Source: Rhodothermales bacterium
GTDB taxonomy: Bacteria > Bacteroidota > Rhodothermia > Rhodothermales > VXPQ01
Length of the DNA: 64,000 nt
Assembly (NCBI GenBank): GCA_951812335.1
Contig: OX638293.1
Coordinates: 1,596,731-1,660,730, forward strand
Direction: 5' to 3'
The position numbers were made by a program, and so were the translations under genes. Of the stretch, positions 48,901 through 54,870 are shown piece by piece. The notes under the pieces are model-generated. The model was not told the origin of the DNA. It made no database searches and was given only the letters and a program-made list of their open reading frames with translations. Within the stretch, counting starts at the first letter, position 1; each line of letters opens with the position of its first letter.

Positions 48901-49017
48901 GGAGGGGGGCGTCCCGAATTGGCTACGGCAGGGGGGCGTCGTCCGGAGAAATTGAACGAAGCACTGGACTCGACCGGCGAAGTGGTCCGCGACTTCCTGG
49001 AAAATTCCGTATCCTGA
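45967..49017 (+). CDS. alaS: Alanyl-tRNA synthetase with internal extra segment
   Basis: Charges tRNA-Ala. About 1016 residues, compared with roughly 875 for E. coli AlaRS. All domains are present: class II core (motif 2 '[17 protein letters not shown]'-like '[22 protein letters not shown]', motif 3 '[15 protein letters not shown]'), the tRNA-recognition domain, the editing domain with [14 protein letters not shown] and [13 protein letters not shown], and the C-Ala domain. The extra length is mainly about 85 residues (roughly 404-490) between 'LRTLGTG' and '[15 protein letters not shown]'. ATG 45967 is the start that matches the family N-terminus. A GTTCAC/GTGAAC inverted repeat (45913-45933) lies upstream. 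Confidence 0.95.
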   Translation: [1016 protein letters not shown]

Positions 49018-49145
49018 CGGGTTTTTGTTTTTATGCCGGCTCTTGCACGATGCTGGCGTAGCCTTAAGGAGTGTCGAAAAACCTGTACCGGATGGAATGA
49101 ATGCTTGCTCGCAGGGATCGAATAATTGCATGCCGTTTATGCGTT

Positions 49146-49784
49146 ATGCGTCGGCTGCTTGTGAGCACGACAAGAAGGGCTGTTGAGGACGAACCGCACG
49201 AATACGTTATGCCGCATGCGGCGGGGCCTACGGACGAGGAATTAGTGGAGCGTGCTCTTGCCGGAGACTCGCGTGCATTCGAGCAGATCGTACACCGATA
49301 TGAGGGACAAGTGGCCGCAACAGTGATCGGCATGATGGGAAGGCGCCCTGAGGCGGATGATGTGGGTCAGGAGACGTTCGTTCGCCTCCATACCTATCTC
49401 CATAAATACCGGGGAGATGCTGCACTCGGTACGTACATCGTGCGGATTGCGATTAATCAGGCGCTCAAGGCGTTGAAACAGCGCAAGCGGTGGAGGCAAC
49501 GGTTTGTCGGGTACGATCAGGAAGCGCCGGAGTCGATAGAGCCGGTTACAGAAGCAGGCGATGCAATCGATGCACGAGAGCGTGAGCGACTTGTGCATGT
49601 TGCCCTGGGGAAAATCAATCCTGAGCAGCGCGCTGTTGTGGTGCTGCGCATGCTCGAGGGGTATTCGACCCGCGAAACGGCTGCGATGCTGAATGTCCCG
49701 GAAGGCACAGTCATGTCCCGGTTGTCTCGGGCGCTGGAGCGGCTAAAGAGCTTGCTAGGTCCACTGCTTTTGGACAATCCGTAA
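49146..49784 (+). CDS. ECF-type RNA polymerase sigma factor (sigma-70 family, RpoE-like)
   Basis: About 213 residues from ATG 49146; ATG 49209 is an equally plausible shorter start. Region 2 is 'ELVERALAGDSRAFEQIVHRYEGQVAATVIGMMGRRPEADDVGQETFVRLH', including the core-binding DVxQETF motif. Region 4 is 'LGKINPEQRAVVVLRMLEGYSTRETAAMLNVPEGTVMSRLSRALERLK', with a standard helix-turn-helix. There is no region 1.1, so it is an alternative factor. The gene is followed after 17 bp by a membrane-bound candidate anti-sigma factor, then by a CpxP-like periplasmic protein, a typical envelope-stress cassette. Confidence 0.9.
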   Translation: MRRLLVSTTRRAVEDEPHEYVMPHAAGPTDEELVERALAGDSRAFEQIVHRYEGQVAATVIGMMGRRPEADDVGQETFVRLHTYLHKYRGDAALGTYIVRIAINQALKALKQRKRWRQRFVGYDQEAPESIEPVTEAGDAIDARERERLVHVALGKINPEQRAVVVLRMLEGYSTRETAAMLNVPEGTVMSRLSRALERLKSLLGPLLLDNP

Positions 49785-49801
49785 ATATATGAGGTACGCA
49801 G

Positions 49802-50221
49802 ATGCTAGCGGATAACGAAAAATTATTGCGATACATCGAAGGCGGTTTGTCTGCTGCGGATCGTCGCAACATCGAAGAGCGCCTTGCAGGGGAGGCTTCC
49901 TTACGGAAAGCTCTTGATACGCTTCGTGGACTGCACGGCGCTCTTCGGGCGACCCAGGCAGAATCTTTTGGGCCGTATTTCAGCGAACGGGTGATGCGGC
50001 GTTTACAAGGCGTCGCGCAAGCACCGGCCGAGTCGTTCTACAACGGGTTGCAATGGGTATTTCTGCGAGCAGCGACAGCGAGTCTCGTTGCGGCAGTTGC
50101 GTTCGGTGTATACAATGCGATTACGTACCGATCGCTGGGCGCTGCCTCGTCTTTTGTGGAAGCAGTGTTCGGACTGCCGTCCGCTTCGCTGATGGATGCA
50201 CTGTCCTATTCGATCATGTAA
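49802..50221 (+). CDS. Candidate membrane-bound anti-sigma factor
   Basis: 139 residues. The cytoplasmic N-terminal half ('EKLLRYIEGGLSAADRRNIEERLAGEASLRKALDTLRGLHGAL') has the zinc-less anti-sigma-like start with an acidic helix pair common in FCB-group anti-sigma proteins. A single membrane helix lies at about residues 86-106, followed by a short periplasmic tail. It lies 17 bp after the ECF sigma gene. No HxxxCxxC zinc motif is present. The assignment rests mostly on position and topology. Five bp after its stop codon lies a truncated repeat element. Confidence 0.65.
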   Translation: MLADNEKLLRYIEGGLSAADRRNIEERLAGEASLRKALDTLRGLHGALRATQAESFGPYFSERVMRRLQGVAQAPAESFYNGLQWVFLRAATASLVAAVAFGVYNAITYRSLGAASSFVEAVFGLPSASLMDALSYSIM

Positions 50222-50225
50222 CTAA

Positions 50226-50277
50226 GGATACTCTGATCAAAACCGCTTCGCCCGGCACCTTTAAGGATACTCTGATT
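50226..50277 (+). repeat. Truncated GGATACTCTGAT element with two ends in direct orientation
   Basis: GGATACTCTGATCAAAACCGCTTCGCCCGGCACC (34 bp of one end, reported here in two parts: GGATACTCTGATC then AAAACCGCTTCGCCCGGCAC) is followed by TTTAA and then a second GGATACTCTGATT. The rest of the element is missing. It splits the anti-sigma gene from the CpxP-like gene and suggests deletion between, or one-ended insertion of, two ends. Confidence 0.75.
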
Positions 50278-50296
50278 CTGGACCCCATCTGACACC

Positions 50297-50839
50297 ATGA
50301 CCGCTCGCACGAAATCGATATTATTGCTGCTGGGTACGCTGCTCATCGGCATGTTGCTCGGCGTATTTGTCCATACGCTGATGGTGGAAGATCGTATCGA
50401 ACGTATTACCTCCTTGCGTTCCCAGGCAGGATTTGTGCGTTTTATGGAGAATATGATCGAGCCGACGGACGATGCACAGCGGGCGGCCATTCGGGACGTG
50501 CTGGAGGAAACGGCCGAGAGGTTGGATGCGCATCATGCGGGGAGCCGGGAGGCGGTCGAGGAGATCATGGAATCTTTTCGCACCTCGCTGGATAGCCTCC
50601 TTACGGAAGAGCAGGTCAATGCGTTGAATGAACGCATGGAGCGGAAGCGGAAATACAGGGGAGACCGCGGGCGCAAGGATTCTTCTTCGCATCGTAGTCG
50701 CAAGGATTCTTCTGCGATGAGTTATGGGCGCAAGGGGGCGTATTCGGAGCGCTTCGGAGAACGCCCTGATCGATATGAAAAATCTCAGGAAATCCGGGAT
50801 CGCGGTGAGTTGAAAGAGACGGGGCGGGCGTACCGGTGA
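50297..50839 (+). CDS. CpxP/Spy-like periplasmic protein with charged tail
   Basis: 180 residues. An N-terminal membrane or signal helix (about 7-27) is followed by helical segments resembling the LTxxQ-family (heavy-metal resistance/Spy-CpxP) fold: 'IEPTDDAQRAAIRDVLEETAERLDAHHAGSREAVEEIMESFRTSLDSLLTEEQVNALNERMER'. After about residue 115 the protein becomes very Arg/Lys/Ser/Glu rich with two near-identical RKDSS blocks, probably disordered. It lies 76 bp after the anti-sigma gene, separated by a truncated repeat. A role sensing envelope misfolding with the sigma/anti-sigma pair is inferred from position. Confidence 0.65.
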   Translation: MTARTKSILLLLGTLLIGMLLGVFVHTLMVEDRIERITSLRSQAGFVRFMENMIEPTDDAQRAAIRDVLEETAERLDAHHAGSREAVEEIMESFRTSLDSLLTEEQVNALNERMERKRKYRGDRGRKDSSSHRSRKDSSAMSYGRKGAYSERFGERPDRYEKSQEIRDRGELKETGRAYR

Positions 50840-50915
50840 ACCTTATCGAATTTCCAACGTCGCCCCTGCAAGGAACAGATGCCGCCATCCCTTGTTGATT
50901 GCTCCGCCTGAAATC

Positions 50916-50928
50916 ATGGTTGCCGGAT
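50916..50928 (+). repeat. 13-bp direct repeat, left copy flanking tRNA-Ser
   Basis: ATGGTTGCCGGAT lies 22 bp before the tRNA-Ser gene and recurs exactly at 51045-51057, 7 bp after its end. The two enclose the tRNA gene. Confidence 0.55.
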
Positions 50929-50950
50929 CGTCTTCCGGCTATCGGGCAAC

Positions 50951-51037
50951 GGAGGGGTGCCGGAGCGGTCGAACGGGGCGGTCTCGAAAACCGTTGCGCC
51001 CTTTGGGGCGCCGGGGGTTCGAATCCCTCCCCCTCCG
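50951..51037 (+). tRNA. tRNA-Ser (anticodon CGA)
   Basis: 87 nt with a long variable arm, the class II form of tRNA-Ser. Acceptor GGAGGGG pairs with CCCCTCC; D-arm starts TGCCGGAGCGGTCGAAC; anticodon loop CTCGAAA gives CGA, reading UCG; variable arm near GCGCCCTTTGGGGCGC; T-loop GGTTCGAATCC. The CCA is not encoded. Confidence 0.96.
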
Positions 51038-51127
51038 CAAGAAAATGGTTGCCGGATTGCACGGCATATATTTGCTGCTGCCCCGGAATTTCATGAATTT
51101 TTATCGTATCCTTAGGGGTTATTTGCG

Positions 51128-51155
51128 CATGGTATCGTTGCGCAAAGATACCATG
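51128..51155. promoter_or_regulatory. Inverted repeat upstream of the DUF1080 gene
   Basis: CATGGTATC (51128-51136) and its exact inverse GATACCATG (51147-51155) flank a loop containing TTGCGCAA, itself a palindrome. A perfect 9-bp dyad 50 bp before the start codon of the secreted DUF1080 protein could be an operator or an RNA hairpin. Confidence 0.45.
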
Positions 51156-51204
51156 ATCTATGTTTACCCCACCCTCCATTCGTAAACCGTATCCGAATCC
51201 GAAG

Positions 51205-51987
51205 ATGACTCGTTCAAACTTTCTTCTGCCGATGCTCGCCGCTATAGTTTTTTCATTCGGCATAGCCATGAGCGCCCCGGCGCAAACCGGTGTGGGCGCG
51301 GAAGCCCCTGACGGCGCCGATATCCTTTTCGACGGGACGCGTACATCGCTCGACGAAAACTGGGAATACTGGGAGGGGCCTTGTTTTACCTCGTCTATGC
51401 CCATCAAATGGAATGTCGTTCCGAATCATTTCGACGGGGGCGAGGGTACGGCTATGTCCAGTAAGGAGCCTTACTCGAGCACCTATGGACAGGCCGACAT
51501 TGTCACGAAGAAGAAGTACCGCGATTTCCGGCTGCATGTTGAATTTCTGATTCCGCGTAGCCGGGGCAACAGTGGTGTCTATCTCGACAACCGGTACGAG
51601 ATTCAGGTTGTTGAGGGCGAGGAAGGGCTGCATGGCATGGCTTCTGTGATCAACGAGAAGGAAGCCCCGTACGAGTTGTTCAACGGTCTGCAGAAATGGA
51701 ATGCATACGACATCCAGTATCGCGGCGCTCGCTTTGAGGAGAACGGCGATCGTAGCGACAAGGCGATGGTCACCATGTATTTCAATGGCGAAAAGGTACA
51801 TGAGAATGTACCCATCAACCAGGTCTGGGGCGGTCCTTGCTCCGCGATCGACGGGGGAAACGATGGGGGCAAGCGTATTACCGCAGGGCCAGGCGGCGTG
51901 AAACTCCAGGCGGAAGGACACGATGTGCGATACCGGAATATCTGGATGCGGGAGATGAGCTTCGACGAGCCTGATACGGATTTCTGA
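51205..51987 (+). CDS. Secreted DUF1080 (3-keto-disaccharide hydrolase) family protein
   Basis: About 260 residues from ATG 51205, with a signal peptide ending near SAPAQ. The lamin-G/concanavalin-type jelly-roll of DUF1080 is recognisable: 'DFRLHVEFLIPRSRGNSGVYLDNRYEIQVVEG' (the GNSGVYL motif), 'NGLQKWNAYDIQYRGARFE', 'VTMYFNGEKVHENV', and the C-terminal 'GGVKLQAEGHDVRYRNIWMREM'. Characterised members hydrolyse 3-keto-glycosides; binding-only members also exist. It is followed after 4 bp by folK, an odd partner, so the two may share only a transcript. Confidence 0.85.
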   Translation: MTRSNFLLPMLAAIVFSFGIAMSAPAQTGVGAEAPDGADILFDGTRTSLDENWEYWEGPCFTSSMPIKWNVVPNHFDGGEGTAMSSKEPYSSTYGQADIVTKKKYRDFRLHVEFLIPRSRGNSGVYLDNRYEIQVVEGEEGLHGMASVINEKEAPYELFNGLQKWNAYDIQYRGARFEENGDRSDKAMVTMYFNGEKVHENVPINQVWGGPCSAIDGGNDGGKRITAGPGGVKLQAEGHDVRYRNIWMREMSFDEPDTDF

Positions 51988-51991
51988 GTCG

Positions 51992-52573
51992 TTGACGTTG
52001 AAGGAACATCGGGCGTTTCTTGCTCTTGGCTCGAACCTCGGTGAACGGTTCGATCATATCCGCTTTGCAGTGGAGCGATTGCAAAGCGCGAAAGACGTGC
52101 AGGTAGCGGATGTGTCCCCGGTCTACGAATCCGAGGCGCATGTATTGCCCGGAAGCGCGCGGCAGCCTCCCTATCTGAATCTCGTGGCGGCTGTTCGGAC
52201 TCGTATGGACGCCCGGACGTTGCTTGCGCTTGCGCTTCGGATTGAGCGGGAAAGAGGTCGGCGGCGCCCGGAAACGATCCGGAGCACTCCTGACGCGGCC
52301 GATCCTTCACTCGGTTCATTCGCGTGGGCTCCCCGGACGCTTGATATAGACTTGCTCGTATTCGACAGGCTGCGCTTGTTCGGGAACGATCTTTCCGTGC
52401 CTCATCCCAGGCTTGCTCTTCGGCGGTTCGTACTGCGCCCCTTGTGTGATGTGGCTCCCGATCTGTATGTGCCTGCGCCATTCGACGCTCGGGTAGAACA
52501 GTTGCTCGCGAACTGTCCTGACAAAGGGCAACTTGTCCGGATGCCGTTCGAGCTTCTAAACGTAACGTCTTGA
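51992..52573 (+). CDS. folK: 2-amino-4-hydroxy-6-hydroxymethyldihydropteridine pyrophosphokinase
   Basis: Folate synthesis: pyrophosphorylates the pterin alcohol. 193 residues, TTG start 4 bp after the DUF1080 stop. HPPK motifs: 'FLALGSNLGERFDHIRFAVERL' at the N-terminus, 'PVYESEAH', 'PYLNLVAAVRT' and the metal-binding 'WAPRTLDIDLLVFD' (DIDLL). An insertion of about 8 residues precedes the last motif ('DAADPSLGSF'). It is followed after 2 bp by a small membrane protein gene. Confidence 0.92.
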   Translation: MTLKEHRAFLALGSNLGERFDHIRFAVERLQSAKDVQVADVSPVYESEAHVLPGSARQPPYLNLVAAVRTRMDARTLLALALRIERERGRRRPETIRSTPDAADPSLGSFAWAPRTLDIDLLVFDRLRLFGNDLSVPHPRLALRRFVLRPLCDVAPDLYVPAPFDARVEQLLANCPDKGQLVRMPFELLNVTS

Positions 52574-52575
52574 GC

Positions 52576-52767
52576 ATGCTTCTGAAAATCTTCGCCTTTT
52601 GCCTACTGGTGTACATGATCTTCAGGATCTTAAGAGTGTTCTTGCGGGCGATTGTGCGCATTGCAGCGCCGCAGGGCCAGGAAGAAGGGAAATGGACTGG
52701 CCCCCAGCCACAGAAAACCTCCCGAACGCATGAGAATGTGGAAGACGCCACCTACGAGGATATTTAG
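52576..52767 (+). CDS. Small membrane protein (DUF4834-like)
   Basis: 63 residues from ATG 52576, 2 bp after folK. One membrane helix (about residues 3-24) rich in Ile/Leu/Phe is followed by basic residues (RAIVR), then a hydrophilic tail. The tail ends in an acidic DATYEDI motif. The pattern of short anchor plus terminal (D/E)xxYEEI-like motif is what I recall of the Bacteroidota DUF4834 family. Function is unknown. The tight spacing to folK and good reading frame make it a real gene despite its size. Confidence 0.65.
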   Translation: MLLKIFAFCLLVYMIFRILRVFLRAIVRIAAPQGQEEGKWTGPQPQKTSRTHENVEDATYEDI

Positions 52768-52811
52768 AAGGCGTTCGCCGTATTCTCGAGGTATAAACGA
52801 AGCTTGCGCCG

Positions 52812-53489
52812 TCAACTGTCGACGCCGAACGTAACGGTTAATGTGATGTGGCTTGCTATCGCCTTGCCGTCCTTGCGCGCCGGCCGGAATATCCACTGAG
52901 TTACGACGGAAAGTGCAGCTTCCTCCAGGCCGTGCCCGAGGATGTCAACCGCCTCTTTGACCAGTCCGTCCTCGTCGATCAGAAATCGTTCGGTTATGGT
53001 TGCTTCCTCAACTTGCCCCCTGACATTCACGAGAACTCGCACCCCCAGTTTTGCGCGCACTCTCCTCCGCCTGGCCTCCTCCGTATACTTGGGCTCTACA
53101 AACCGCACGAGGCGCGGCCCTGCCGAGATGCCGGCGAGAGATTGAACCTGTTCTCCGGGATCGGTCGCGGGAGTCTCGACTAATTCGAGGGGGAGTGAGC
53201 TGTCGGTAAGATCAAGCTCATCTTCGGTAAGGTATACATCGTCCGGAACCAGAATCGGCGGCATCGGTGCGGGAGGGGCGGGCGCAGACGCGGCGTGTCG
53301 CGTAGGCCGGATCTCCTCGATTTCGATGCGCTCTCTTTCGCCTGCACGGTAGATTGGGCGCAGGTCGGGCGAAGTCTCCTGTACGGGCCAAAAGCGAACA
53401 GCGACGGTGAGCACGACAAGCGTCGTTGCAAGGCACGCCAGAAAACGGGTGCGGTGGTTCGCGATATGGTACGGGTCGGAACGCGGCAT
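52812..53489 (-). CDS. TonB-like energy transducer
   Basis: About 225 residues from ATG 53489; a start at 53555 is possible. One membrane helix lies at about residues 15-32 and is followed by a Pro/Ala-rich linker ('SAPAPPAPMPPILVP'). The C-terminal TonB domain is 'VRFVEPKYTEEARRRRVRAKLGVRVLVNVRGQVEEATI...ALSVVTQWIFRPARKDGKAIASHITLTVTFGV', with the conserved P-x-Y-P-x2-A-like start (EPKYTEEA) and the WxFxPAxKxGxP-like end. It passes proton-motive energy to outer-membrane receptors. No exbB or exbD adjoins it. The lone placement suggests a dedicated rather than general TonB. Confidence 0.85.
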   Translation of the reverse strand: MPRSDPYHIANHRTRFLACLATTLVVLTVAVRFWPVQETSPDLRPIYRAGERERIEIEEIRPTRHAASAPAPPAPMPPILVPDDVYLTEDELDLTDSSLPLELVETPATDPGEQVQSLAGISAGPRLVRFVEPKYTEEARRRRVRAKLGVRVLVNVRGQVEEATITERFLIDEDGLVKEAVDILGHGLEEAALSVVTQWIFRPARKDGKAIASHITLTVTFGVDS

Positions 53490-53682
53490 CGACGGGCTGC
53501 CGGTACAGGATTTCCGTTTCAACCCGCCTTGTGCGCAAGGGTTCACGGTAGACACGGCTCAACGGCTCTGCACTTCCCTATAAATACATCTTTGTCTTCA
53601 AAATGCACGTGAAGGTATTGAGACCGGGCGCAAGGATGCCTAATTTTAGAAAATGCACTTTTGATCGTTGCTTAACGTACCT

Positions 53683-54825
53683 ATGAAACAAGCGCCGACG
53701 AATGGCTCTCCGTGCAAGTTGGCTTTGGCGGACGGGATTGTTGTGAACGGATACGCCATTGGCCATCGGGGCGAAACGGGCGGCGAGCTCTGTTTCAATA
53801 CGAGCATGACGGGGTATCAGGAAATCATGACGGATCCGTCCTATCATGGGCAGATCATGATGATGACCTACCCGCACATTGGGAACTACGGAGCCATGGA
53901 TATCGACATGGAGGCAGACATGCCGATGGTGGCGGGGTTCGTGGTGCGCCAATTCGCCGAGAGGTATTCCAACCTGCAGGCGGACGAGTCGCTGGATCGT
54001 TTTATGAAGCGACATCGCCTGGTGGGTATCAGCGGCGTAGATACGCGCCGTCTCGTTCGTCATATTCGGGCGCAGGGGGTCATGAACGCCGTGGTGTCCT
54101 CTGTGGACCTTGACGATGAGCGGTTGATCGAGAGAGCGCGAAGCTGGCCTTCCATGGATGGTCTTGAACTGGCTTCACGAGTCACAGTGGATGCCGCCGC
54201 CGATTGGTGTGGAGGAGACGGTCCGCGTATCGCAGTATTCGACTATGGCGTGAAGCGCAATATTCTTCGATCGTTCGAGGCGCAGGGCTGTGCAGTCCGT
54301 CTCTTTCCCGCCTCCATATCGCTCGAACAAGTGCTTGCCTGGGAGCCGGACGGTCTCTTTTTCTCGAACGGTCCGGGGGATCCGCGCGCTATGCCCGATG
54401 CGATAGAAACGGTCCGGGAAGCGTTTCGGACGGATATTCCCCTCTTCGGGATATGCCTGGGCCATCAGCTCATGGCGCTTGCCTCCGGGTGCGAGGTCTA
54501 CAAGATGTTTGTCGGGCATCGGGGGGCCAATCAGCCGGTACAGAATCTCGAGACCCGCCATGTGGAAGTTACAACGCAAAATCACGGATTTGCTGTTCGG
54601 GAAGATTCCATTCCGGAAAAGGAAGCCCATATTACGCACCGGAATTTGAACGACCGGACGGTGGAGGGGCTGCGTTTCACGAATCATGCAGCGTTTTCGG
54701 TGCAGTATCACCCTGAAGCGTCGCCGGGGCCGCACGACAGTCATTATTTGTTCGATCTTTTTTTGAAGGCAGTGGGAATGCGCCGACGCGCGGCGGCAGG
54801 CGCCACAGAGAAGGTGACGGCATGA
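53683..54825 (+). CDS. carA: Carbamoyl-phosphate synthase small subunit (glutamine amidotransferase)
   Basis: Supplies ammonia from glutamine for carbamoyl phosphate, feeding pyrimidines and arginine. About 380 residues from ATG 53683, which is favoured over the TTG 15 bp earlier. The N-terminal CPSase domain contains 'GHRGETGGELCFNTSMTGYQEI'. The class I GATase has the nucleophile Cys in 'PLFGICLGHQLMALA' and His/Glu in 'QYHPEASPGP'. carB follows 45 bp downstream. Two AAAATGCAC direct repeats (53600 and 53650) lie in the upstream region. Confidence 0.96.
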   Translation: MKQAPTNGSPCKLALADGIVVNGYAIGHRGETGGELCFNTSMTGYQEIMTDPSYHGQIMMMTYPHIGNYGAMDIDMEADMPMVAGFVVRQFAERYSNLQADESLDRFMKRHRLVGISGVDTRRLVRHIRAQGVMNAVVSSVDLDDERLIERARSWPSMDGLELASRVTVDAAADWCGGDGPRIAVFDYGVKRNILRSFEAQGCAVRLFPASISLEQVLAWEPDGLFFSNGPGDPRAMPDAIETVREAFRTDIPLFGICLGHQLMALASGCEVYKMFVGHRGANQPVQNLETRHVEVTTQNHGFAVREDSIPEKEAHITHRNLNDRTVEGLRFTNHAAFSVQYHPEASPGPHDSHYLFDLFLKAVGMRRRAAAGATEKVTA

Positions 54826-54870
54826 GCAAAGCGCACGCAATGGCAAGACGAATCATTTGCTTTTGGACAC

